Positions 35,137 to 43,749 of a DNA stretch of 64,000 bases are shown in pieces. The DNA lies in NCBI GenBank assembly GCA_965222445.1, contig CBDCTY010000002.1:2294001-2358000 (forward strand), read 5' to 3'. The DNA is from GCA-958296115 sp965222445 (GTDB taxonomy: Bacteria > Chloroflexota > Dehalococcoidia > Lucifugimonadales > CAJWER01). The number at the start of each line of letters is the position of its first letter. Within the stretch, counting starts at the first letter, position 1. The notes under the pieces were generated by a model. It was not told where the DNA came from. It searched no databases and saw only the letters and a program-made list of their open reading frames with translations. Both the position numbers and the translations under genes were made by a program.

Positions 35137-37098
35137 ATGCAGGCCAAGTGGCTCGTATGCATCGACTGGAACGACGACGGGGCATTCTCGGACCCGGATG
35201 AGGACGTCACGCCCGACGTGCTCGGCCTCACTCTGGAGCACTTCCGGGATCTCGCGTCCGAGTACATGGAGTCGGCGCGCCTCGACCTGGAGCTGAGGAA
35301 CGACGGCCACAGGTACAGCCCGCCCAACGCCGCCTCGCCCCTCTCCGGCAACCTCGTGCCCGGCCGGCGGGTCTGGGTCAGGGCCGCGTACCCGTTCGAC
35401 TCCCTCTCAGGGAATCCGGGCGCCCGGCTCAGCTCCCGAAGACCCGACCTAGGCGTGGGCCTCTCGTGGACAGAGCACGGAGACCCCTTCGAGGTAGGCC
35501 CCTCCGGCGCGGGCGTCCGCACAGCCGGCCTCCTGACCGGAGCACGCTGGGCTACTATCGACTTCGGCTCCTCCGATGTCTCCTTCGGCTGCTGGTTCAC
35601 CCGGCGCGGCTCGGCAAGCCACGGCGGGCTGTGCTTCAGGCGCTCGGCAACCGGATATCTCTACGTCCGCGTCACCGGCACGGAGATCGAGGTTGTGGAG
35701 ACCCGCATGGGATCGTCCGACACCCTCGTAGCATCGACCCCTCATACCTGGGACGACGGCGCAGAGAAGTTCCTGCAGGTCGCCATGCACGGCAGCGACA
35801 TACAAGTCTTCGTGGACGACGTCGGCGTACTCGAGGCGGCCTCGCAGCTCAACGCCTCAGGGACGAGCCATGGCCTGTTCTGCGAGGACGCGGCCGACCA
35901 CCTATGGCGGGGATTCGGCGGGTGGGTGTCGCTCTTCCACGGACGGGTCGACGCAATCCAGCCCAGGCCCAGACGCGGCGCGCAGTACTGCTACGTCAGG
36001 GCCTTCGACGAGATGGAGCGGCTCGGCACGGTCACCCTGTACACCTACGCGACGGCCCAGCTCCCCCAGTCGACGGGCGACATCCTGCACCACATCCTCG
36101 ACTATGCGGGCGTCGACCCGGCCCGCCGCAAGCTCGACGACGGCGCAGCGCTGGTACCCGACACCTTCAGCCCAGCCATCTGGGGCGTGAAGGCCCTCGA
36201 CGAGATACACAGGCTGCAGGACGAGGAGGACGGCCTGGTGTACGTCGACGGCCATGGCCGGTGGCGCATCGAGGCCCGGCAGCATCGGGCCGCCGGCCCC
36301 CACTCGCTCCCGCTGACGACCGTCACCGACACCGGCGGCGGGACCGGCCCGTACTTCTCCGACCTCGTCTGGGACGACGGCGCGGGCAACGTCGAGAACA
36401 TGGTATTCATGCGGATCAGGGGCTATACGAACCACGGCCTGCGAACGGCCTGGACCCTTGCCGAGAAGCCCGCGTTCAGCGCCTTCGAGACCAAGGAGTT
36501 CCTGGCCGAGGGCGCAGGCTACGACACCCTCGGCGGCCAGTTCACGCCCATCCCCAACGTCGACTTCAGGGCCAACACCATGCAGGACGGCTCGGGCGGC
36601 GACTTGACCGCACAGGTTGCCGTATCGCACCCCGACACGGCAACCTACAACGGCAAGGGCACCCTCGTCCGCGTAACGTTCGGCGCAACGCCCGGCTATC
36701 TGACCCTGCTACAACTCCGCACCCTCAACGCCATCACCTACGACGACCCCGTCATCCTGCTGGCGGACGACGCAGCCAGCAGGCGGGCGTACGGGGACCG
36801 GATCAGGTCGATCGACGCCCGGTGGACGCGGGAGTCGGACGCGGCCCTCGCCGCCATTCGCAGCCGGCTCGACCGCAGGAAAGACCCCAGGACCGTCCTC
36901 CGGCTCACCGTCACGAACGGGTCCGGCGCCAACCTGATGCTCGTGCTGCAGCGGGCCGTCTCGGACCGGCTGCGCGTTAGCTACCCAGACATGGGCATCG
37001 ACCGCGACTTCTTCGTCGAGGGCCGCTCCATCACCGTGTCCGAGGGCTGGACCCTCGTAACCGGCGCCCTGCTCCTGAGAGCGGCGCCATCCGAGTAA
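35137..37098 (+). CDS. Phage tail/baseplate structural protein with lectin-like domain
   Basis: This 653-residue protein is behind a GGGAGTG ribosome site. The N-terminus (KWLVCIDWNDDGAFSDPDED, then LTLEHFRDLASEYMESARLD) matches proteins following the tail tube in Chloroflexota prophage-like clusters. Residues about 110-280 form a concanavalin/LamG-like beta sandwich (YLYVRVTGTEIEVVETRMGS, IQVFVDDVGVLEAA), a common carbohydrate-binding module. The rest contains a baseplate-hub-like region (FDEMERLGTVTLYTY, LHHILDYAGVDPARRKL). It probably sits at the tail tip and touches the host surface. No signal peptide. It is the last gene of the tail group, with repeats following. Confidence 0.55.
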   Translation: MQAKWLVCIDWNDDGAFSDPDEDVTPDVLGLTLEHFRDLASEYMESARLDLELRNDGHRYSPPNAASPLSGNLVPGRRVWVRAAYPFDSLSGNPGARLSSRRPDLGVGLSWTEHGDPFEVGPSGAGVRTAGLLTGARWATIDFGSSDVSFGCWFTRRGSASHGGLCFRRSATGYLYVRVTGTEIEVVETRMGSSDTLVASTPHTWDDGAEKFLQVAMHGSDIQVFVDDVGVLEAASQLNASGTSHGLFCEDAADHLWRGFGGWVSLFHGRVDAIQPRPRRGAQYCYVRAFDEMERLGTVTLYTYATAQLPQSTGDILHHILDYAGVDPARRKLDDGAALVPDTFSPAIWGVKALDEIHRLQDEEDGLVYVDGHGRWRIEARQHRAAGPHSLPLTTVTDTGGGTGPYFSDLVWDDGAGNVENMVFMRIRGYTNHGLRTAWTLAEKPAFSAFETKEFLAEGAGYDTLGGQFTPIPNVDFRANTMQDGSGGDLTAQVAVSHPDTATYNGKGTLVRVTFGATPGYLTLLQLRTLNAITYDDPVILLADDAASRRAYGDRIRSIDARWTRESDAALAAIRSRLDRRKDPRTVLRLTVTNGSGANLMLVLQRAVSDRLRVSYPDMGIDRDFFVEGRSITVSEGWTLVTGALLLRAAPSE

Positions 37099-37128
37099 CC
37101 GTCGTTCCCATGAAAATAGACATCAGGC

Positions 37129-37203
37129 GACCACAACCGTCGTTCCCGCGAAGAGCCTGCCCCCGAGCAGTCGGGGGGCGGGAATCCATCCCCGGCCGTT
37201 GGC
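37129..37203 (+). repeat. Partial copy of the second repeat family (R2)
   Basis: CCGTCGTTCCCGCGAAGAGC at 37136 followed by CTGCCCCCGAG and a GGGGGCGGGAATCCATCCCC stretch matches the start of the repeats at 45823, 46483 and 58383. A GGCCATGGTGATTCCCGCGA piece of the same family follows copy D of the MITE at 37394. Confidence 0.65.
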
Positions 37204-37249
37204 CTAGAGCGGGAGTGGCGACGGGGAAGCCGCCGCCATTTCCATACCC

Positions 37250-37379
37250 TTATACCAAGTCACCGTGATGCCGCCGTATATGTGCGGCCAGGGAGTGGGT
37301 TCCCGCCCCGTATCGAGTACGGGGCAGGCTCTTCGCGGGAATGACGGCTTTACGGCGCGCTCAAAACGAAATGGTATTA
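37250..37379 (+). repeat. MITE-like repeat, copy D
   Basis: Full-length copy starting TTATACCAAGTCACCGTGAT and ending AAATGGTATTA. It lies between the tail genes and the PIG-L gene. Confidence 0.85.
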
Positions 37380-37477
37380 TGTGGCCTGACCAGGCCATGG
37401 TGATTCCCGCGAAGCGGGAACCCAGGGGACCGGGACGGGGGGCGAGCGAAATGGCTCGCGTGCCGACCTCGCCGCTG

Positions 37478-38245
37478 CTACGGTCTCATCGCGGACGGCG
37501 GCATCAGGCGGAGCCGCCGCTGAAACGAGATCCGCCTGAACGACTCCGCGTGCTCCATCCCATGACCCTTCGCGCGCTCCCGCCGCCACATCTTCATCCG
37601 GCCGCCGATCTCCTCCAGGCTGCTCCCGCCGATCTGCGACTCATGCTCGGCAAGGGCCCTGATAGACATATCCATGTGACCGGTCACGTCCACCCAGTGG
37701 TCCGGCTCCGGGTGGCCCATGATCCACGCCTCCGACACCTTGTGAGGCTCCAGCCCCTCCTCCAGCAGCTCTGGAAAGGTCAGGTGGTCCCGCGCCGTCG
37801 GGAAGATAGCCGCGAGCGTCGCCTCACCGGACGCCATGTGGTCCGGGTGGCCCACCCCCCAGCCCCCGTCCAGGCTCCGCAAGGGGTACATGCAGACCAT
37901 CACGTCGGGCCTGTGCCGCCTGATCTCCCGCGCAATGTCGCGTCTCAGCTCAAGCGTCGGCTCCAGGTACGCGTCCGGGTAGCCCAGGAACACCACGTCC
38001 TTCAGCCCCAGCACCTTGCCCGCCTCGATCTGCTCCCTCGTCCGGATCGCCGAGAGCTCCTCGGACGTGATCTCCCTGTCCTGCGTGCCCTTGCTCCCGT
38101 CCGTGCAGATCACGTACACCACCTCCACGCCCTCGGCGCACCACTTCGCCACCGTGCCGGAGCAGCCGAACTCCGCGTCGTCGGCGTGGGCCACGACCAC
38201 CATGGCCCTCTCCAGCGTCTTGTCTTCGTGTTCCTCTTCTGCCAT
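37478..38245 (-). CDS. PIG-L family deacetylase
   Basis: This 255-residue protein has the PIG-L/LmbE metal-site motifs: AHADDAEFGCSGT (residues about 19-31) supplying His, Asp and Asp, and GVGHPDHMASGEA supplying the third ligand His. Members remove N-acetyl groups from N-acetylglucosamine conjugates, e.g. in mycothiol, bacillithiol or glycolipid pathways. The substrate cannot be told. AGGGAG precedes the ATG. The gene stands alone and points toward MITE copy D. The C-terminal helix is Arg-rich. A 9-bp hairpin GAGACCTCC/GGAGGTCTC at 38352-38374 lies upstream. Confidence 0.88.
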   Translation of the reverse strand: MAEEEHEDKTLERAMVVVAHADDAEFGCSGTVAKWCAEGVEVVYVICTDGSKGTQDREITSEELSAIRTREQIEAGKVLGLKDVVFLGYPDAYLEPTLELRRDIAREIRRHRPDVMVCMYPLRSLDGGWGVGHPDHMASGEATLAAIFPTARDHLTFPELLEEGLEPHKVSEAWIMGHPEPDHWVDVTGHMDMSIRALAEHESQIGGSSLEEIGGRMKMWRRERAKGHGMEHAESFRRISFQRRLRLMPPSAMRP

Positions 38246-38392
38246 ATCTCCCTGCCAGCGTTCTGTTTCGTTCTGTCGACGGCGTTATGGTATATAGGAA
38301 CGCGGCCCTGTGTCCATGATTGACGGAGACGACTGGCCTCTCCCCCAAGAGGAGACCTCCATGATGGAGGTCTCTCAAGCTGGGATATGATC

Positions 38393-38523
38393 TCATACCA
38401 AGTCACCGTGATGCCGCCGTATATGTGCGGCCAGGGAGTGGGTTCCCGCCCCGTATCGAGTACGGGGCAGGCTCTTCGCGGGAATGACGGCTTTACGGCG
38501 CGCTCAAAACGAAATGGTATCAT
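38393..38523 (+). repeat. MITE-like repeat, copy E
   Basis: Full-length copy with a variant left end TCATACCAAGTCACCGTGAT and right end AAATGGTATCA. The two altered end bases are complementary, so the terminal inverted repeat is kept. It lies upstream of the acyl-CoA-synthetase-like gene. Confidence 0.8.
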
Positions 38524-38565
38524 TCGACTCCATGAGGACTGAGACACAACGACCCAGCCCCTATA

Positions 38566-39939
38566 ATGAGCGCAGTGAGAGAAATGCGAGAAAGCCGCAG
38601 CGCCGCGGGGCGCCCCTCCTCCCCATGGAACGAAGAATTCGACAGCATGGCCTGGCTGCCGGGAGGCTGGCTGAACGCCGCCCATGAGACCATCGACCGG
38701 CACGCCAGGGGGCGGCTGGGAAACAGGACCGCGCTAGTCTGGGTCGGCCGGGACGGCGAGGTCGAGCGGTATACCTTTCGGCAGATCAAGGCCCTCTCGG
38801 ACCGGTTCGCCAACGTGCTTGGCAGCCTCGGCGTCGTCAGGGGCGACAGGGTGCTCATATACCTCGACCGGATACCGGAGCTCTACTTCGCCTTCCTCGG
38901 CGCGCTCAAGTCCGGCGCTGTCGTCGGATTCCTCTCCCCCGACCTCGGACCGGAGCCGGTGCGCGACCGCATGGCCTTGACCGCCGCGAAGATTCTCGTT
39001 GCCCAGCCCGACCTCCGCCGCAGGATGGGCGGCATCGTCTACGAGCTCTTCGAGCTCCAGCACATCGTCATAGTCAACAAGAACGGGCGCCACAGGGGCC
39101 CGCCCGACATCGCCGACCTCGTATACGAGGAGGAGATGGCCAAGGCCCCGGCCGACTACCGCACGGCGCGTACCAGCCAGCTCGAAGACGCCACCCTCCA
39201 CTTCACGGCGGGCGCTTCGGGAAAGCCCAGGGCCGTCGTGCACCGCCACCAGGCCGTGGTGCAGCAGTACGCCACCGGGCGGACGGTCCTCGATCTGCGC
39301 GAGAACGACGTCTACTGGTGCACCGCCGACCCAAGCCAGCTCGCCGGGGCGGCCTACGGAATCGCGGCGCCCTGGTCCAACGGCGTCACGCAGCTCGTGC
39401 ACGAGGGCCCGCTCGACCCCGTCCGCTCCATGCGCCTCATGCATGAGCACGCCGTCACGGTCCTGTTCACCACACCTGCGGCACTCCTGGATCTCCTGCG
39501 GAACGAGCCTGGGCCCCAACCAGGCCCAGCGGCCACAACGCTCAGGCACGCCGCTTCCGCCGGTGGGCATCTCGACGCCGAGCTGGCCTCGCAAGGGCGG
39601 AGCGCGCTCGGCGTGCCCATCCACGACTGCTACATGGAGACGGAGACAGGCGCGGTCGTCTGCGCCAACCCGCCGGGCTCCGAGCCCATCCCAGGATCCA
39701 TCGGCGCGCCCGTGCCGGGCATCGAGATGGCCGTCCTGGGCTCCGGCTTCGAGCCGCTGGGCCCCGGCGTCGAGGGCCGCCTCGCCATTCGCCCGGGATG
39801 GCCGTCCATGTTCGCCCGCTACTGGGACGACCCCAGGCAATACAACGAACGCTTTCGCAGGGGATGGTACCTCACGGGAGACCGAGCCATCGCAGACCCC
39901 GACGGCCGCTTCCGCCTTGCAGGCCGCGCCGCCGACTGA
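38566..39939 (+). CDS. AMP-forming acyl-CoA synthetase-like protein lacking the C-terminal domain
   Basis: This 457-residue ANL-superfamily protein begins just before the acetyl-CoA-synthetase block WLPGGWLNAAHETIDRHARG and carries HFTAGASGKPRAVVH, a variant of the TSGTTGKPK phosphate loop. It has HDCYMETETGAVVCAN in place of the YxxTE motif and YLTGDRAI with the ribose-binding Asp. It stops at LAGRAAD, the hinge (GRxDD). The ~110-residue C-terminal domain with the catalytic Lys is absent. It may do only part of the reaction or be a decayed gene. The start is uncertain: TATAAT overlaps the ATG at 38566, so 38584 or 38647 are alternatives. Confidence 0.75.
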   Translation: MSAVREMRESRSAAGRPSSPWNEEFDSMAWLPGGWLNAAHETIDRHARGRLGNRTALVWVGRDGEVERYTFRQIKALSDRFANVLGSLGVVRGDRVLIYLDRIPELYFAFLGALKSGAVVGFLSPDLGPEPVRDRMALTAAKILVAQPDLRRRMGGIVYELFELQHIVIVNKNGRHRGPPDIADLVYEEEMAKAPADYRTARTSQLEDATLHFTAGASGKPRAVVHRHQAVVQQYATGRTVLDLRENDVYWCTADPSQLAGAAYGIAAPWSNGVTQLVHEGPLDPVRSMRLMHEHAVTVLFTTPAALLDLLRNEPGPQPGPAATTLRHAASAGGHLDAELASQGRSALGVPIHDCYMETETGAVVCANPPGSEPIPGSIGAPVPGIEMAVLGSGFEPLGPGVEGRLAIRPGWPSMFARYWDDPRQYNERFRRGWYLTGDRAIADPDGRFRLAGRAAD

Positions 39940-39985
39940 CCCTCGGCTGTCCTGGCCGATGGGTGAGCGGGCGACCCCTGCGGCA

Positions 39986-41746
39986 TCACACCCGTGGAAC
40001 GATGGGCAGAGTGACGTGTGAAGGGTACCCCGTGCTGTGGTGGACGGTCTGCAGGGCCGAGACCACGGTCCGGTCCCTCCCGATTTGCCCGCCGGTATTC
40101 GCGTTCCGGTCGTACTTCGGGAAGTTGCTGCTGGACACCTCCAGTCGTACACGATGGCCCCGCATGAACACGTTGCTGGTCGCCCACATGTCGATGTCGT
40201 ACTTGTACACGGTCCCCGGCTCTATCATGCTTGACGGAAGCCCGGCCTCCCTGGACCTGGCTCGGACGATCCCCTCCGTGACGTTCCGGGCGTACCCGTC
40301 CGGGCCTACGTCGACCAGCTTTGCAGTGAAGTCCGTGTCTGGCGCGGAGCTGGAGGCGTAGATGGTCGCCGTCACCGGACCAGTCACCTCCAGTGGCTCC
40401 TCCAGCGGCGGAGTCGTGTACACCAGCACGTCGTGCCTCGACTCGACGAGCCGCTGGTCGTATGCCCCTGCGGGTACGAACCCCGCGTCGCATATCACAG
40501 GGCCTCCCCTCGTCGGCACGGGATCGAGGGGGTTGTAGACGTAGACGTCCGGCGGCTCGCCGCTGCCGGCGGCGTCCCTGTCCAGCTGGCCGTCGCCCTT
40601 CAGCGAGTTGGCCTTGCCACGGCTGCGTATGAAGAACGGGACCTGTTCCGCCCTGGAGAGCGGCCACTCGTCCTCCTCCCTCCAAACATTCTCGCCCATC
40701 ACGAATATGGTGACTGGCCGGTCCTCCGGCACGCCGTTGTCCTCGTCCCTGAGCCAATGGTCGAAGTACCTGAGAAGCTGGCCCTGCAGATCGATCCCGT
40801 AGGCCGACGAGGCCACGCTGCCGAAGCTCCGCTCACCCGCAACGTTGTCGCCGATGGCCGCGTGCGTCCAGGGGCCGATTACCAGCCGCTGCCCCTGCTT
40901 CGCCGCCTCCGTGCCCCCCCCCCCTCGCATCCCCGCGAAGTTGCGGATAGTTCCGCCCAGAAATATGTCATACCATCCGCCGTAGTTGAAAGCGGGGACC
41001 GTGATCTCGGAGTGGGCCTCCTCGATCGATATGGCCCTCCAGTAGTCGTCGTACTCCGGGTGGGCCAGCCAGTCGGCGTAGTAGGGGGCCATGTCGCCCC
41101 GCAGCTCCGGGTGGGCGTCCAGCGGCAGGTGCAGGAAGCTGTTCATCACGCTGTCCTTCGCCTCGAGCAGCATCTCGTACTGCCTCGGCGAGAGGTAGAG
41201 CCGGGTCGACAGGTTGCGCCAGTTCTCCGTGACCAGCGAGCTGATCGTCCAGTAGAGGTTGAAACCCAGCTCGAACGCTCCCCCGCGCCACGCCCAGCCG
41301 TCGTGGTAGTTGGAAGCCGTAACCCCCGGCGCTATCGCCTGCAGCGACGGCGGCTTGGACTTGGCCGCGAGCCACTGGGTCGCCCCGACGTACGACGACC
41401 CGAACATCCCCACCCTTCCATTGCACCACGGCTGCCCGGCCACCCACTCCACCGAGTCGTACCCGTCGCTCATCTCGTCCACGAACGGGTAGAACTCGCC
41501 GTCCGACGTGTACCGGCCTCGAATGTCCTGTATCACGACGGCGTACCCGGCCATGGCCGCGCGGATCGCGTCCAGGGAATAGCCCCGACTGTGGGGCGTC
41601 CCCTTGTTGTACGGCGTCCGCTGGAGGAGCGCGGGCAGCCTGGCAGGACCGTCGGGGCGGAATACGTCCACGTACGTTATCGTCCCGTCCCGGAGCATCA
41701 GCGGCTGGTCCGGATCGAATCTGACGGAATGAGAGTCGGCAGCCAT
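39986..41746 (-). CDS. CocE/NonD family hydrolase (X-Pro dipeptidyl-peptidase-like)
   Basis: This 586-residue alpha/beta hydrolase opens with MLRDGTITYVDVFRPDG and LLQRTPYNKG. The oxyanion/nucleophile elbow is GSSYVGATQ, preceded by VIQDIRGRYTSDGEFYPF. The C-terminal jelly-roll domain of the CocE/X-Pro peptidase family has EVTGPVTATIYASSSAPDTD and ends with VFMRGHRVRLEVSSSNFPKY. Members hydrolyse esters, amides or acyl-proline bonds. An uninterrupted run of 11 C at 40914-40924 (11 G in the coding strand, GGGG residues) lies in the frame and could slip. It converges on the acyl-CoA-synthetase-like gene with a 46-bp gap. Confidence 0.88.
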   Translation of the reverse strand: MAADSHSVRFDPDQPLMLRDGTITYVDVFRPDGPARLPALLQRTPYNKGTPHSRGYSLDAIRAAMAGYAVVIQDIRGRYTSDGEFYPFVDEMSDGYDSVEWVAGQPWCNGRVGMFGSSYVGATQWLAAKSKPPSLQAIAPGVTASNYHDGWAWRGGAFELGFNLYWTISSLVTENWRNLSTRLYLSPRQYEMLLEAKDSVMNSFLHLPLDAHPELRGDMAPYYADWLAHPEYDDYWRAISIEEAHSEITVPAFNYGGWYDIFLGGTIRNFAGMRGGGGTEAAKQGQRLVIGPWTHAAIGDNVAGERSFGSVASSAYGIDLQGQLLRYFDHWLRDEDNGVPEDRPVTIFVMGENVWREEDEWPLSRAEQVPFFIRSRGKANSLKGDGQLDRDAAGSGEPPDVYVYNPLDPVPTRGGPVICDAGFVPAGAYDQRLVESRHDVLVYTTPPLEEPLEVTGPVTATIYASSSAPDTDFTAKLVDVGPDGYARNVTEGIVRARSREAGLPSSMIEPGTVYKYDIDMWATSNVFMRGHRVRLEVSSSNFPKYDRNANTGGQIGRDRTVVSALQTVHHSTGYPSHVTLPIVPRV

Positions 41747-41972
41747 CGCGGGATCGCCCTCGCCCTAATGCCCTCGCGCTACAACGCGGCATATTATCAC
41801 ATCGGCCGCGGGCGTTTCGCCCTCAGCAGGCGCCTCGAAACTGCTGCTCCACAGCGCAGCATCCTCCTCGAATTTCTGTATAATCCAGGCGCTCGCCGGG
41901 CCGTCCCAGAAGACTCAGTATCGAGAGCCTCTGGCCCAGGCGGGAACGGGTTGCAGCCGCCGGTAGGCGGAG

Positions 41973-43628
41973 GTGAAGACGTCGCAGAGCCTACGTAGTA
42001 TTGTCCCCAACCCGAGCTACGACCTCCAGACCCTCCGCGGGGACGTCTTTGGCGGCGTTACCTCGGCGGTGGTGGGCCTCCCGGTTGCGCTCGCCTTCGG
42101 TGTGGCGTCTGGCTTGGGCGCCCTAGCCGGAATATACGGGGCGATTGCCGTCGGCTTCTTCGCGGCCGTGTTCGGAGGGACCCGCTCCCAGATATCCGGC
42201 CCCACCGGACCTATGGCCGTGGTCATGGCGGTCATCGTCGCCAGCCATGCGGACAACCTCGCCGGGGCATTCACGATTGTCATTCTGGCCGGGCTGATAC
42301 AGATCCTTCTCGGCGTGCTGAGGATAGGCCGCTTCGTGGCCTTCACCCCCTACTCGGTCATATCCGGGTTCATGTCCGGCATCGGGATAATCATCATACT
42401 GCTGCAGACCCTGCCGTTCCTGGGTACATCCGTCGCACAGGGTGGACCGTTGGAAGCGATTCGCGCCTGGCCGGACGCGATAAGCGATGTCAACCTCAGC
42501 GCACTCGCCATCGCCGTCGTCACCCTTCTCGTGGGCGTGTTCTGGCCTAGGCAGCTCAGCAAGTTCCTGCCCGCTACGCTGGGCGCGCTGATTGCCGGGA
42601 CGCTGCTGGGCGTCCTGTGGTTGACCGGGACGCCGGTCATAGGCGAAGTGCCGACGGGCCTGCCAGGGCTGCGATTGCCGGATCTCTCCGTGGGCGAATT
42701 GGTGCGTTCCGTGCAGCCGGCGCTGATCATTGCACTGCTCGGCTCCATCGACAGCCTGCTCACCTCCCTCGTGGCCGATTCCATGACCCGCACGCGCCAC
42801 AACCCAAACAGGGAGCTGGTTGGCCAGGGTATCGGCAACATGGCTGCAGGGCTGGTCTGGGGACTGCCGGGCGCCGGGGCCACCTTGGGCACGGTGGTGA
42901 ATCTACGCGCCGGGGGACGGACGCAAGTCTCGGGAGTGTTGCGAGCGGCAATCCTCCTGGCGCTGGTCCTGGGTCTCGGGAAGTACGTCGAAGCGATCCC
43001 TCATGCGGTTCTTGCCGGCATCCTGATGAAAGTCGGCTGGGACATCATAGATTGGCGATTCCTCACACGCATCCACCGCGTGCAGCCGGAACACCTGGTC
43101 GTAATGTTGATCACCCTCGGACTCACGGTGTTCCTCGACCTGGTCACTGCCGTGGCAATAGGTCTCATCGCGGCGGGGATGGCCAGCGCGCGGCAGTTCG
43201 AGCGGCTGGAGCTCGACAGCGTGATCTCCGTGCCGCTGCTGGACCAGACCTTCTTCGCGGGTCACGAAGACATGGCCGAATTCGACGACTTCTCCGCCCG
43301 TGTCGGCCTGGTGGCCCTCAGGGGCAGCTTCACCGTAGCGTCCTCCATCAAGCTGATCAACACCATAAGCGTCGACATCCGGGACCATGAGGTCGTGATC
43401 CTCGACTTCTCCGACACCGTCTACATGGACGACAGCGCCGCCCTCGTGGTGGAGCAGCTGATCGACACCGCAATAGCAGAGAATACCGAGTGCATCGTGA
43501 TGGGTCTCGCGGGCCAGCCTGCCACCACTCTTCAGGCGCTTGACGTCCTCCGGCGTGTCCCCGAAGACCACTTCGTCGAGACCCTGGACGATTCTAGGGA
43601 AATCGTGAAGCGGCTGCTCCAGGCGTAA
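41973..43628 (+). CDS. SulP-family anion transporter with STAS domain
   Basis: This 551-residue protein has about a dozen membrane helices starting with DVFGGVTSAVVGLPVALAFG, the SulP signature region TRSQISGPTGPMAVVM, and FTPYSVISGFMSGIGIIIIL. The cytoplasmic STAS domain (about 440-551) has VVILDFSDTVYMDDSAALVV, the antisigma-antagonist-like segment. SulP carriers import sulfate, bicarbonate or other anions, and the substrate is not evident. The GTG start at 41973 overlaps a GGAGG stretch, so initiation may be weak or lie slightly elsewhere. The 226 bp upstream show no gene. It is monocistronic. Confidence 0.9.
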   Translation: MKTSQSLRSIVPNPSYDLQTLRGDVFGGVTSAVVGLPVALAFGVASGLGALAGIYGAIAVGFFAAVFGGTRSQISGPTGPMAVVMAVIVASHADNLAGAFTIVILAGLIQILLGVLRIGRFVAFTPYSVISGFMSGIGIIIILLQTLPFLGTSVAQGGPLEAIRAWPDAISDVNLSALAIAVVTLLVGVFWPRQLSKFLPATLGALIAGTLLGVLWLTGTPVIGEVPTGLPGLRLPDLSVGELVRSVQPALIIALLGSIDSLLTSLVADSMTRTRHNPNRELVGQGIGNMAAGLVWGLPGAGATLGTVVNLRAGGRTQVSGVLRAAILLALVLGLGKYVEAIPHAVLAGILMKVGWDIIDWRFLTRIHRVQPEHLVVMLITLGLTVFLDLVTAVAIGLIAAGMASARQFERLELDSVISVPLLDQTFFAGHEDMAEFDDFSARVGLVALRGSFTVASSIKLINTISVDIRDHEVVILDFSDTVYMDDSAALVVEQLIDTAIAENTECIVMGLAGQPATTLQALDVLRRVPEDHFVETLDDSREIVKRLLQA

Positions 43629-43749
43629 CCCCGAATCCACCGAAGGACACCGATGGACGGCGTGAGGACAGCGGAAGGGGGTGGGTGAGGGAGCTACAGG
43701 GGAGATGGCCTGGGGTCTTGGGGTAGATGGGGGCCGGCGGACGGTCTTC

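Noticed and set aside
30861..38523. MITE copies considered as CRISPR or tRNA-like elements
   Set aside because: Spacing is irregular and kilobase-scale; there are terminal inverted repeats and no tRNA cloverleaf.
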